Below are positions 7,148 through 15,562 of a stretch of 50,030 nucleotides of DNA, piece after piece. The stretch comes from Pseudomonas viridiflava (GTDB lineage Bacteria > Pseudomonadota > Gammaproteobacteria > Pseudomonadales > Pseudomonadaceae). Each line of letters opens with the position of its first letter. Position 1 is the first letter of the stretch. Location: positions 1 through 50,030 of the forward strand of contig NZ_UTKY01000112.1 of NCBI RefSeq assembly GCF_900583165.1. The letters run 5' to 3'. The position numbers and the translations under genes are program-made. The notes under the pieces are model-generated. The model ran no database searches. It was not told the DNA's origin and saw nothing but the letters and a program-made list of their open reading frames with translations.

Positions 7148-10100
7148 ATGTCCGATCGTAGCGTTCGTCTGCAAGCCCTTCATCAAGCCCTCAAGGACCG
7201 CATCCTGATCCTCGACGGCGGTATGGGCACGATGATCCAGAGCTACAAACTGGAAGAAGTCGACTACCGTGGCAAACGCTTCGCCGATTGGCCGAGCGAC
7301 GTCAAAGGTAACAATGACCTGTTGGTGATCACCCGTCCCGACGTGATCGGCGGCATCGAAAAAGCCTACCTGGATGCCGGCGCCGACATCCTCGAGACCA
7401 ACACTTTCAACGCCACGCGTATTTCCATGGCCGACTACGGCATGGAAGAACTGGCCTACGAGCTAAACGTAGAAGGCGCACGCCTGGCGCGCAAGATCGC
7501 CGACGCCAAGACCGCCGAGAACCCGGACAAGCCACGCTTCGTCGCCGGCGTGCTCGGCCCTACCAGCCGCACCTGCTCGCTGTCGCCAGACGTGAACAAC
7601 CCTGGCTACCGCAACGTGACCTTTGACGAGTTGGTGGAGAACTACACCGAAGCCACCAAGGGCCTGATCGAAGGCGGCGCCGACTTGATCCTGATCGAAA
7701 CCATCTTCGACACCCTTAACGCCAAGGCCGCGATTTTCGCCGTGCAGGGTGTGTTTGAGGAGTTGGGGTTCGAACTGCCGATCATGATCTCCGGCACCAT
7801 CACCGACGCCTCCGGCCGTACCCTGTCGGGCCAGACCACCGAAGCATTCTGGAACTCGGTGGCCCACGCCAAGCCGATTTCCGTGGGCCTGAACTGCGCC
7901 TTGGGTGCCAGCGAACTGCGCCCGTACCTGGAAGAGCTGTCGAACAAGGCCAATACCCACGTCTCCGCGCACCCGAACGCCGGCCTGCCGAACGAATTCG
8001 GCGAGTACGACGAGCTGCCCTCGGAAACCGCCAAGGTCATCGAAGAATTCGCCCAGAGCGGTTTCCTCAATATCGTCGGCGGTTGCTGCGGTACAACACC
8101 GGGCCACATTGAAGCGATCACCAAGGCGGTGGCCGGTTATGCGCCACGCGCGATCCCGGATATTCCGAAGGCTTGCCGCCTGTCGGGCCTGGAGCCTTTC
8201 ACCATTGATCGCAGCTCGCTGTTCGTCAACGTCGGCGAACGGACGAACATCACCGGCTCGGCCAAGTTCGCCCGCCTGATTCGTGAAGACAACTACACCG
8301 AAGCGCTGGAAGTCGCCCTGCAGCAGGTCGAAGCCGGCGCCCAGGTGATCGACATCAACATGGACGAGGGCATGCTCGATTCGAAGAAGGCCATGGTGAC
8401 CTTCCTCAATCTGATTGCCGGCGAACCTGACATCTCCCGCGTGCCGATCATGATCGACTCCTCCAAGTGGGAAGTGATCGAAGCGGGCCTCAAGTGCATT
8501 CAGGGCAAGGGTATCGTCAACTCCATCAGCATGAAGGAAGGCGTGGAGCAGTTCATTCACCACGCCAAGCTGTGCAAGCGCTACGGCGCCGCCGTGGTGG
8601 TGATGGCGTTTGACGAAGCGGGCCAAGCCGACACCGAAGCGCGCAAGAAAGAGATCTGCAAACGCTCCTACGACATCCTGGTGAACGAAGTGGGCTTCCC
8701 GCCGGAAGACATTATCTTCGACCCGAACATCTTCGCGGTCGCCACCGGTATCGAAGAGCACAACAACTACGCCGTCGACTTTATCAACGCCTGTGCCTAT
8801 ATCCGCGACGAACTGCCGTACGCGCTGACCTCCGGCGGCGTGTCCAACGTGTCGTTCTCGTTCCGTGGCAACAACCCGGTGCGTGAGGCGATTCACTCGG
8901 TATTTTTGCTGTATGCGATCCGCAACGGCCTGACCATGGGTATCGTCAACGCCGGCCAGTTGGAGATCTACGACCAGATCCCGGCCGAGCTGCGCGACGC
9001 GGTGGAAGACGTGGTGCTCAACCGCACGCCGGAAGGCACCGACGCCCTCCTCGCCATCGCCGACAAGTACAAGGGCGACGGCAGCGTCAAGGAAGCCGAA
9101 ACCGAGGAATGGCGCGGCTGGCCGGTGAACAAACGCCTGGAACACGCGCTGGTCAAGGGCATCACCACCCATATCGTGGAAGACACTGAGGAATCGCGGC
9201 AGTCGTTTGCGCGCCCGATCGAGGTGATTGAAGGCCCGCTGATGTCCGGCATGAACATCGTCGGCGACCTGTTTGGCGCGGGCAAAATGTTCCTGCCTCA
9301 GGTGGTTAAGTCCGCTCGCGTGATGAAGCAGGCCGTAGCCCACTTGATCCCGTTTATCGAGCTGGAAAAAGGCGACAAGCCGGAAGCCAAGGGCAAGATC
9401 CTGATGGCCACCGTGAAGGGCGACGTGCATGACATCGGCAAGAACATTGTCGGCGTGGTGCTCGGTTGCAACGGCTATGACATCGTCGACCTGGGCGTGA
9501 TGGTGCCAGCAGAGAAGATCCTGCAGGTGGCCAAGGAGCAGAAGTGCGACATTATCGGGCTGTCGGGCCTGATCACGCCGTCCCTGGACGAAATGGTGCA
9601 CGTGGCCCGCGAGATGCAGCGCCAGGATTTCCACCTGCCGTTGATGATCGGCGGCGCGACTACGTCCAAGGCGCATACGGCGGTTAAGATCGAGCCCAAG
9701 TACAGCAACGATGCGGTGGTGTACGTCACCGACGCCTCCCGTGCCGTGGGCGTAGCGACGCAATTGCTGTCCAAAGAGCTGAAGGCCGGCTTCGTTGAAC
9801 GTACCCGCGAAGAGTACGTGGAAGTGCGCGAGCGCACCTCCAACCGCAGTGCCCGCACCGAACGCCTGAGCTACCCGGCGGCCATCGCCAAGAAGCCGCA
9901 GTTCGACTGGAGTACCTACACGCCGGTGGTGCCGACCTTTACCGGCGCCAAGGTGCTGGACAATATCGACCTGAAGGTTTTGGCCGAGTACATCGACTGG
10001 ACGCCGTTCTTTATTTCCTGGGACCTGGCGGGCAAATTCCCACGCATTCTTACCGATGAAGTGGTAGGTGAAGCCGCCACCGCGCTGTACGCCGACGCCC

Positions 10101-10858
10101 AGGAAATGCTCAAGAAGCTGATCGACGAAAAGCTCATCAGCGCCCGTGCGGTGTTTGGTTTCTGGCCGACCAACCAAGTGCAGGATGACGATCTGGAAGT
10201 TTACGGTGACGACGGCCAGCCGATTGCCAAGCTGCACCACTTGCGCCAACAGATCATCAAGACCGACGGCAAGCCAAACTTCTCCCTGGCCGACTTCGTC
10301 GCACCCAAGGACAGCGGCGTGACTGACTATATCGGTGGTTTTATCACCACCGCCGGCATCGGCGCCGAAGAAGTCGCCAAGGCCTACCAGGACGCCGGCG
10401 ACGACTACAACTCGATCATGGTCAAGGCCCTCGCCGATCGCCTGGCCGAAGCCTGTGCCGAATGGCTGCACCAGCAGGTGCGTAAAGACCATTGGGGTTA
10501 CGCCAAGGACGAGCAACTGGACAACGAAGCGCTGATCAAGGAGCAGTACAGCGGCATCCGCCCTGCCCCCGGCTACCCGGCATGCCCGGACCACACCGAG
10601 AAAGCCCAGTTGTTCCAACTGCTCGACCCCGAAGCCCGCGAAATGCAGGCCGGCCGCAGCGGCGTGTTCCTCACCGAACACTACGCGATGTTCCCGGCGG
10701 CGGCAGTCAGCGGTTGGTACTTCGCCCACCCGCAGGCGCAGTACTTTGCCGTGGGCAAGGTCGACAAGGACCAGGTGGCGAGCTACACCGCACGCAAGGG
10801 CCAGGACTTGAGCGTGACCGAACGTTGGTTGGCACCGAACCTGGGTTACGACAACTAA
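7148..10858 (+). CDS. metH: Cobalamin-dependent methionine synthase MetH
   Basis: This 1236-residue modular enzyme moves a methyl group from methyltetrahydrofolate through cobalamin to homocysteine. Domains in order: homocysteine-binding barrel (about 1-330, with zinc ligands including GGCCG near 310), pterin-binding barrel (about 355-620, starting NVGERTNITGS), cobalamin cap and Rossmann domains (about 650-900; DVHDIGKN at 759-766, with His761 as cobalt ligand), and the SAM-binding reactivation domain (about 920-1236; AGRSGVFLTEHYAM). I chose MSDRSVRLQAL at 7148 by similarity to other Pseudomonas MetH; an in-frame ATG lies 21 bases earlier. No B12 riboswitch is seen upstream. Confidence 0.97.
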   Translation: MSDRSVRLQALHQALKDRILILDGGMGTMIQSYKLEEVDYRGKRFADWPSDVKGNNDLLVITRPDVIGGIEKAYLDAGADILETNTFNATRISMADYGMEELAYELNVEGARLARKIADAKTAENPDKPRFVAGVLGPTSRTCSLSPDVNNPGYRNVTFDELVENYTEATKGLIEGGADLILIETIFDTLNAKAAIFAVQGVFEELGFELPIMISGTITDASGRTLSGQTTEAFWNSVAHAKPISVGLNCALGASELRPYLEELSNKANTHVSAHPNAGLPNEFGEYDELPSETAKVIEEFAQSGFLNIVGGCCGTTPGHIEAITKAVAGYAPRAIPDIPKACRLSGLEPFTIDRSSLFVNVGERTNITGSAKFARLIREDNYTEALEVALQQVEAGAQVIDINMDEGMLDSKKAMVTFLNLIAGEPDISRVPIMIDSSKWEVIEAGLKCIQGKGIVNSISMKEGVEQFIHHAKLCKRYGAAVVVMAFDEAGQADTEARKKEICKRSYDILVNEVGFPPEDIIFDPNIFAVATGIEEHNNYAVDFINACAYIRDELPYALTSGGVSNVSFSFRGNNPVREAIHSVFLLYAIRNGLTMGIVNAGQLEIYDQIPAELRDAVEDVVLNRTPEGTDALLAIADKYKGDGSVKEAETEEWRGWPVNKRLEHALVKGITTHIVEDTEESRQSFARPIEVIEGPLMSGMNIVGDLFGAGKMFLPQVVKSARVMKQAVAHLIPFIELEKGDKPEAKGKILMATVKGDVHDIGKNIVGVVLGCNGYDIVDLGVMVPAEKILQVAKEQKCDIIGLSGLITPSLDEMVHVAREMQRQDFHLPLMIGGATTSKAHTAVKIEPKYSNDAVVYVTDASRAVGVATQLLSKELKAGFVERTREEYVEVRERTSNRSARTERLSYPAAIAKKPQFDWSTYTPVVPTFTGAKVLDNIDLKVLAEYIDWTPFFISWDLAGKFPRILTDEVVGEAATALYADAQEMLKKLIDEKLISARAVFGFWPTNQVQDDDLEVYGDDGQPIAKLHHLRQQIIKTDGKPNFSLADFVAPKDSGVTDYIGGFITTAGIGAEEVAKAYQDAGDDYNSIMVKALADRLAEACAEWLHQQVRKDHWGYAKDEQLDNEALIKEQYSGIRPAPGYPACPDHTEKAQLFQLLDPEAREMQAGRSGVFLTEHYAMFPAAAVSGWYFAHPQAQYFAVGKVDKDQVASYTARKGQDLSVTERWLAPNLGYDN

Positions 10859-10910
10859 GGTCGGATGGATTGTCTATGCTGTCCCTGACACATCTCGTGT
10901 GGAGGGACAC

Positions 10911-11129
10911 ATGGACGATCCAGCCAACAACAAGCCCCCAACCTTCTGGCAAATGCTGCACAGCGTGATGGCGGCGGCTTTTGGCGTGCAGAGCGGGAAG
11001 AATCGCGCACGTGACTTTACCCATGGAAAGCCCAGCCACTTTGTGCTTCTGGGTATCTTGTTTACCACGGTGTTTGCCCTGACGCTGTTCGGCATCGTCA
11101 AGCTGGTATTGCACTTGGCCGGGGTGTAA
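10911..11129 (+). CDS. DUF2970 family small membrane protein
   Basis: This 72-residue protein has a soluble N-terminal half with FWQMLHSVMAAAFGVQSGKNRARDF, followed by one C-terminal membrane helix (FVLLGILFTTVFALTLFGIVKLVL). The pattern matches the DUF2970 family of unknown function. A strong GGAGGGA ribosome binding site precedes the ATG. It starts 52 bases after metH on the same strand and is followed by a REPIN. Function cannot be assigned. Confidence 0.82.
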   Translation: MDDPANNKPPTFWQMLHSVMAAAFGVQSGKNRARDFTHGKPSHFVLLGILFTTVFALTLFGIVKLVLHLAGV

Positions 11130-11141
11130 ACCCAATCAAAA

Positions 11142-11230
11142 TGTGGGAGGGGCCTTGCCCCCGATGACGGAGTGCCAGCCACTGAAATATTGGCTGATCT
11201 ACCGCTATCGGGGGCAAGCCCCCTCCCACA
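11142..11230. repeat. REPIN (paired REP elements)
   Basis: Inverted REP arms TGTGGGAGGGGCCTTGCCCC and GGGGCAAGCCCCCTCCCACA flank a spacer. The left arm differs from the consensus by one base (GGGGCC for GGGGGC). It lies between the converging DUF2970 gene and a small minus-strand gene. Confidence 0.92.
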
Positions 11231-11252
11231 TTGGGTTTGCCATTGTGCCTGC

Positions 11253-11366
11253 TTACTGGTGGCTCACCCAGAACACAGCTGTTCCCACCACCAGAATAAT
11301 CAAGAACAGAATCGCCCAGGCGTCCACGGTACTGTCAGGTTTACGGGCCTTTATCGGATTGCTCAT
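11253..11366 (-). CDS. 37-residue single-span membrane protein
   Basis: A 38-codon frame, ATG at 11366 to TAA at 11253, encodes MSNPIKARKPDSTVDAWAIL followed by a membrane helix FLIILVVGTAVFWV and a short end SHQ. The positively charged N-terminus predicts N-in topology. An AAGAGG ribosome binding site lies 7 bases before the ATG. It faces the DUF2970 gene across a REPIN and diverges from cysI. The family is not recognised. The clean ribosome binding site plus a full-length helix argue for a real gene that standard length cut-offs would miss. Confidence 0.68.
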   Translation of the reverse strand: MSNPIKARKPDSTVDAWAILFLIILVVGTAVFWVSHQ

Positions 11367-11472
11367 CGCATCGCCTCTTGTCGGTTTTATAGGTGATTGC
11401 ACTAAGACTCGACCTCAGTAAAGTCGATGATTGTCCGCATGACAAATGTGGTTATCGCGAGAACCAGTCTCA

Positions 11473-11500
11473 TTAGTCATTTTGGTTATTTGCATATACT
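11473..11500 (+). promoter_or_regulatory. Possible cysI promoter
   Basis: TATACT at 11495-11500 is a good -10 element. The best -35 at 16 bases spacing, TTAGTC, is weak, as expected for a gene needing an activator such as CysB. The AT-rich stretch around it (about 11480-11530) would be the place for such a site. No exact operator was identified. Confidence 0.35.
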
Positions 11501-11599
11501 CAAACATCACTTTTGCGCATAAACGCAAACTGGTATCGTGCGCCGGCTCCGTTGGGAGTGCGCGGCCGTGCGCGCAGATTTGCCGAGAACAGGACCTAT

Positions 11600-13258
11600 A
11601 TGTACGTATACGACGAATACGATCAGCGCATCATCGAGGACCGCGTCAAGCAGTTCCGTGATCAGACCCGACGCTACCTAGCAGGTGAACTGAGCGAAGA
11701 AGAGTTCCGCCCTCTGCGCCTGCAAAATGGCCTTTATGTTCAGCGCTTTGCGCCGATGCTGCGGGTTGCCGTGCCTTATGGCCAACTGACTTCACGCCAG
11801 ATGCGCATGATGGGCAAGATTGCCCGTGACTTCGACAAAGGCTACGCCCACATCAGTACCCGCCAGAACGTGCAGTTCAACTGGCCGGCGCTGGAAGATG
11901 TGCCGGACATCCTGGCTGAACTGGCTACCGTGCAGATGCACGCCATTCAGACCAGCGGTAACTGCCTGCGCAACGTGACCACCGACCAATTCGCCGGCGT
12001 TGCCGCTGACGAGCTGATCGACCCGCGCCCCTGGTGTGAAATTGTCCGTCAATGGACCACTTTCCACCCGGAATTCGCCTACCTGCCCCGCAAGTTCAAG
12101 ATCGCCATCAATGGCTCGACCTCGGACCGTGCGGCCATCGAAGTACACGATATCGGCCTGGAGCCGGTGTACAACGCAGCCGGCGAGTTGGGCTTCCGTG
12201 TACTGGTGGGTGGCGGCCTGGGCCGTACCCCGGTGGTCGGCGCCTTCATCAACGAGTTCCTGCCATGGCAAGACCTGTTGAGCTACCTTGATGCCATCCT
12301 GCGGGTCTACAACCGCTATGGCCGTCGTGACAACAAGTACAAGGCCCGGATCAAGATCCTGGTCAAGGCGCTGACCCCTGAGGTGTTTGCCCAGAAGGTC
12401 GACGCCGAGATGGAACACCTGCGCGGCGGCCAGACCACCCTGACCGAAGCTGAAGTGCATCGCGTTGCCAAGCACTTCGTCGATCCTGAGTACAAGGCGC
12501 TGAGCAATCAGGACGCCGAGATCGCAGCCCTCGACCTGGAACACCCGGGCTTCGCCCGCTGGCGTGGTCGCAACACCTTGGCGCACAAGAAGCCGGGCTA
12601 CGTTGCCGTGACCCTGTCGCTCAAGCCGACCGGTGTTGCCCCAGGCGATATCACCGACAAGCAGCTGGACGCCGTCGCCGACCTGGCCGACCGCTACAGC
12701 TTTGGCCAACTGCGCACCTCCCACGAGCAGAACATCATTCTCGCGGACGTTGAGCAAAGCCAGCTGTTCACCCTGTGGGGCGAGCTGCGCGAAGGCGGTT
12801 TCGCCACGCCGAACATCGGCCTGCTCACCGACATCATCTGCTGCCCGGGCGGCGATTTCTGCTCCCTGGCCAACGCCAAGTCGATCCCAATTGCCGAATC
12901 GATCCAACGTCGTTTCGACGACCTTGACTACCTGTTCGACATCGGCGAGCTGGACTTGAACATCTCCGGTTGCATGAACGCCTGTGGTCACCACCACGTC
13001 GGCCACATCGGCATCCTGGGCGTGGACAAGAAAGGCGAAGAATTCTACCAAGTGTCCCTGGGTGGCAGCGCCAGCCGCGATGCGAGCCTGGGCAAGATCC
13101 TCGGCCCGTCATTCGCCCAGGAAGCCATGCCCGAGGTAATCGGAAAACTGATCGATGTGTACATCGAACAGCGCACCGAAGATGAGCGTTTCATCGACAC
13201 CTACCAGCGCATCGGCATTGACCTGTTCAAGGAGCGCGTCTATGCAGCGAATCATTAA
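11600..13258 (+). CDS. cysI: Sulfite reductase (nitrite/sulfite reductase family, sirohaem) CysI
   Basis: This 552-residue enzyme carries out six-electron reduction of sulfite to sulfide for cysteine synthesis. It has the two-fold ferredoxin-type repeat of the family. The sirohaem/[4Fe-4S] ligands are C-x5-C around residues 415-420 (CCPGGDFC) and C-x3-C around 458-462 (SGCMNACGHHHVGHIG). Arginines for sulfite binding are likely in STRQNVQFNW and GNCLRNVT. The start MYVYDEYDQ follows AGGACC. The linked DUF934 gene overlaps its end by 17 bases, the standard Pseudomonas arrangement. Electrons probably come from a separate donor, since no flavoprotein gene is adjacent. Confidence 0.95.
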   Translation: MYVYDEYDQRIIEDRVKQFRDQTRRYLAGELSEEEFRPLRLQNGLYVQRFAPMLRVAVPYGQLTSRQMRMMGKIARDFDKGYAHISTRQNVQFNWPALEDVPDILAELATVQMHAIQTSGNCLRNVTTDQFAGVAADELIDPRPWCEIVRQWTTFHPEFAYLPRKFKIAINGSTSDRAAIEVHDIGLEPVYNAAGELGFRVLVGGGLGRTPVVGAFINEFLPWQDLLSYLDAILRVYNRYGRRDNKYKARIKILVKALTPEVFAQKVDAEMEHLRGGQTTLTEAEVHRVAKHFVDPEYKALSNQDAEIAALDLEHPGFARWRGRNTLAHKKPGYVAVTLSLKPTGVAPGDITDKQLDAVADLADRYSFGQLRTSHEQNIILADVEQSQLFTLWGELREGGFATPNIGLLTDIICCPGGDFCSLANAKSIPIAESIQRRFDDLDYLFDIGELDLNISGCMNACGHHHVGHIGILGVDKKGEEFYQVSLGGSASRDASLGKILGPSFAQEAMPEVIGKLIDVYIEQRTEDERFIDTYQRIGIDLFKERVYAANH

Positions 13259-13736
13259 GAACAACGAAGTCCTCGACGAAACCTGGCACCTGCTGCCCAA
13301 GGACACGAGCTTCGACGGCATCTCCAACTGCGACGACCTGATCGTGCCGTTGGCGCTGTGGCGCGAACACGGCCACGCCCTCAAGGCCCGCGACGGCGGC
13401 CTGGGTGTGTGGCTGGACGCCGATGAAGAAGCCGAAGAAATCGGTGATGACGTGGAGCACTTCCAGGTTATCGCGCTGAATTTCCCGGCCTTCACCGACG
13501 GCCGCAATTACTCCAACGCCCGCCTGCTGCGTGACCGTTATGGTTACAAGGGCGAGCTGCGGGCGATTGGCGACGTGCTGCGCGACCAGCTGTTTTACCT
13601 GCGTCGCTGCGGGTTCGATGCCTTCGCCTTGCGCGCCGACAAAGACCCGTACGAAGCGCTGGAAAGTCTCAAGGACTTCTCGGTGACGTACCAGGCTGCA
13701 ACGGACGAACCGCTGCCGCTGTTCCGTCGCCGCTAA
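13242..13736 (+). CDS. DUF934 protein linked to sulfite reductase
   Basis: This 164-residue cytosolic protein contains the family segments VPLALWREHG, NFPAFTDGRNYSNARLLRDRYGYKGELRAIGDVLRDQL and MRRCGFDAF-like LRRCGFDAF. DUF934 genes are almost always next to cysI in Pseudomonas and relatives, so a helper role in sulfite reduction (assembly or electron transfer) is inferred but not proven. The ATG lies inside the cysI 3' end, with AAGGAG 8 bases upstream, consistent with translational coupling. Confidence 0.9.
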   Translation: MQRIIKNNEVLDETWHLLPKDTSFDGISNCDDLIVPLALWREHGHALKARDGGLGVWLDADEEAEEIGDDVEHFQVIALNFPAFTDGRNYSNARLLRDRYGYKGELRAIGDVLRDQLFYLRRCGFDAFALRADKDPYEALESLKDFSVTYQAATDEPLPLFRRR

Positions 13737-13750
13737 GGCTGCGTGAATGG

Positions 13751-13778
13751 AAAAACCCTGGCCTGCCAGGGTTTTTTT
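13751..13778. terminator. Bidirectional intrinsic terminator
   Basis: The stem CCCTGGC / GCCAGGG is flanked by five A and seven T. It serves the cysI operon on the plus strand and the MerR gene on the minus strand, whose TAA stop overlaps its edge. Confidence 0.9.
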
Positions 13779-14181
13779 ATGGGTTTGATTTGATCGACGC
13801 CAGCACCTGCTTTTGCCCCATGCTGCAAGGCACGCCTTCGGGCTGCGCGCGCACGGCCTCGATCACGCCCAGCAACTGCGCCTTGCTGTGGGCCAATTGG
13901 GCCTGCATTTGTTCGATCTGCTGCACTTTGCTCTCCAGAGCCTCGATCAATGCCTCACGCTTGTGCTCCCCTGGCGCCGGCATCAATGCCTTGAGTTCCT
14001 GCAAGGTGAAACCTGCCTGCTGCGCGCTCTGGATCAACTGTAGGGTCATCAGCGCTTCCGGTGCATAACGCCGGTAACCATTGGCCTGGCGCCCCACCTG
14101 GCTGATCAACCCTTCAGCCTCATAAAAACGAATACGCGACGCCGCCAGCCCGCTCTGTTTTGCCAACTCACCAATATTCAT
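13777..14181 (-). CDS. MerR family transcriptional regulator
   Basis: This 134-residue regulator has the N-terminal winged helix (MNIGELAKQSGLAASRIRFYEAEGL, about 1-70), a long dimerisation coiled coil (about 75-120) and a short tail with a single cysteine (VPCSMGQ). No metal-binding cysteine pair or SoxR-type cluster is seen, so the signal is unknown, perhaps an electrophile or redox stress. It is divergent from the flavin oxidoreductase gene, whose promoter carries a MerR-type operator inside a 19-bp spacer; that gene is its likely target. Confidence 0.9.
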   Translation of the reverse strand: MNIGELAKQSGLAASRIRFYEAEGLISQVGRQANGYRRYAPEALMTLQLIQSAQQAGFTLQELKALMPAPGEHKREALIEALESKVQQIEQMQAQLAHSKAQLLGVIEAVRAQPEGVPCSMGQKQVLASIKSNP

Positions 14182-14193
14182 CGCTGCGCCTGC

Positions 14194-14224
14194 TTGACAT
14201 TAAAGTTAACTTTAAGCTTAGCCT
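14194..14224 (+). promoter_or_regulatory. MerR-type promoter/operator of the flavin oxidoreductase gene
   Basis: TTGACA (-35) at 14194-14199 and TAGCCT (-10) at 14219-14224 are separated by 19 bp, the lengthened spacer typical of MerR-activated promoters. The perfect 16-bp palindrome TTAAAGTTAACTTTAA (14200-14215) fills the spacer and resembles SoxR-class operators. Transcription would start near 14231, about 22 bases before the ATG. Confidence 0.8.
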
Positions 14225-14252
14225 GAGGCCTCCCCTGCTCTGGAGTCAACTC

Positions 14253-15485
14253 ATGTCACCCTTCGAAGCCCTGCAACTGCCCAATGGCCAAGTCATTTCC
14301 AACCGTATCGCCAAGGCCGCGATGGAGGAGAACATGGCGGACAACCATCAAGCGCCGTCCCGGCAATTGAAGCAGCTGTACAAGGCTTGGGCCGAAGGCT
14401 CGCCGGGCTTGTTGATCACCGGCAACGTGATGATCGACCGCCGCGCCATGACCGGCCCCGGCGGCGTGGCCCTCGAAGATGAGCAGCACCTGGAGAGCTT
14501 TCGCGAATGGGCTTCTGTCGCCCGGGACAAAGGCGTGCATTTCTGGGTGCAACTCAGCCATCCTGGGCGCCAGACGCCTGCCAACTTGCGCCAGCAAGCC
14601 TTGGCGCCTTCCGCCGTAGCCCTCGACTTGGGCGGCTTTTCGAAGATGTTCGCCAAGCCCAAGGCCATGACCGAGGACGAAATCCAGGACGTGATCAGGC
14701 GCTTCGCCATCAGTGCCCAATTGGCCGAGAAAGCCGGGTTTACCGGGGTGCAGATCCACGGTGCCCACGGCTATCTGCTCAGCCAGTTCCTGTCGCCTTT
14801 GAGCAACCAGCGCACCGACCGCTGGGGTGGCTCGCTGGAAAACCGTGCACGCTTGCTGCTGGAGGTAATCGCCGCTGTGCGTGCCAGCGTCAGCCCGTCA
14901 TTCTGCGTGGGGGTCAAACTCAACTCGGCAGACTTCCAACGCGGTGGCTTTGCCGAGGCGGATGCGCGTGCCGTGGTCGAGATGCTTAACCCACTGCCCA
15001 TCGACCTTCTGGAACTCTCCGGCGGCAGCTATGAAGCGCCCGCCATGCAGGGTGAAGCACGAGACGGCCGCACGCTGGCCCGCGAAGCGTACTTCCTGGA
15101 CATGGCCAAGGAACTCGCCACCCTCGCCAAAATGCCCGTCATGGTCACCGGTGGCATCCGCCGCCTGCCCATCGTGCAACAGGTGCTCGACAGCGGCATT
15201 GCCATGGCCGGGATTGCCACCGCTCTGACCCTGGAACCACAACTCCTCACGCACTGGCGCGAAGGCGGCGACCCCAACCCGCAACTCAAACCCATCGACT
15301 GGCAGCGCAAACCCCTGGCCTCTCTCGCCATCCTCGCGGTGGTGCGTTACCAGATGCACCGTTTGAGCCGTGGCCACTTGCCCAAGGCTAAGGTCGCGCC
15401 GTGTGTGGCGCTCGTCCGTGACCAATGGTTTATCGCCCGGCGTACCCGCCAGTACCGCGCCGCCATGACGCAATCTTCACAATAA
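14253..15485 (+). CDS. NADH:flavin oxidoreductase (Old Yellow Enzyme family)
   Basis: This 410-residue TIM-barrel FMN enzyme reduces activated alkenes or quinone-like electrophiles with NAD(P)H. Motifs include AMEENMAD near 25-32, GNVMIDRR near 60, WVQLSHPGRQ near 98-107, GFTGVQIHGAHGYLLSQFLSPLSNQRTDRWGG (substrate and flavin loop, about 165-195) and the C-terminal phosphate-binding VTGGIR. The start MSPFEALQLPN follows TGGAG; upstream codons would run into the promoter. It is divergent from the MerR regulator and likely induced by it. The substrate is not known. Confidence 0.9.
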   Translation: MSPFEALQLPNGQVISNRIAKAAMEENMADNHQAPSRQLKQLYKAWAEGSPGLLITGNVMIDRRAMTGPGGVALEDEQHLESFREWASVARDKGVHFWVQLSHPGRQTPANLRQQALAPSAVALDLGGFSKMFAKPKAMTEDEIQDVIRRFAISAQLAEKAGFTGVQIHGAHGYLLSQFLSPLSNQRTDRWGGSLENRARLLLEVIAAVRASVSPSFCVGVKLNSADFQRGGFAEADARAVVEMLNPLPIDLLELSGGSYEAPAMQGEARDGRTLAREAYFLDMAKELATLAKMPVMVTGGIRRLPIVQQVLDSGIAMAGIATALTLEPQLLTHWREGGDPNPQLKPIDWQRKPLASLAILAVVRYQMHRLSRGHLPKAKVAPCVALVRDQWFIARRTRQYRAAMTQSSQ

Positions 15486-15562
15486 GGGCGGAGCATTCGC
15501 CATGATCGAACTGTCCCCTATTGATCAGCAGTTTTTAACCTCACTGACGATTGGAGTTCTTC

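Noticed and set aside
7463..10729. 1088-residue open frame antisense to metH
   Set aside because: It is a by-product of high third-position GC in metH. The composition is typical of a shadow frame and metH is unmistakable.
15502..15562. Small coding frame between the flavin oxidoreductase gene and poxB
   Set aside because: The frame from ATG 15502 runs into poxB out of frame, with no ribosome binding site or homology.
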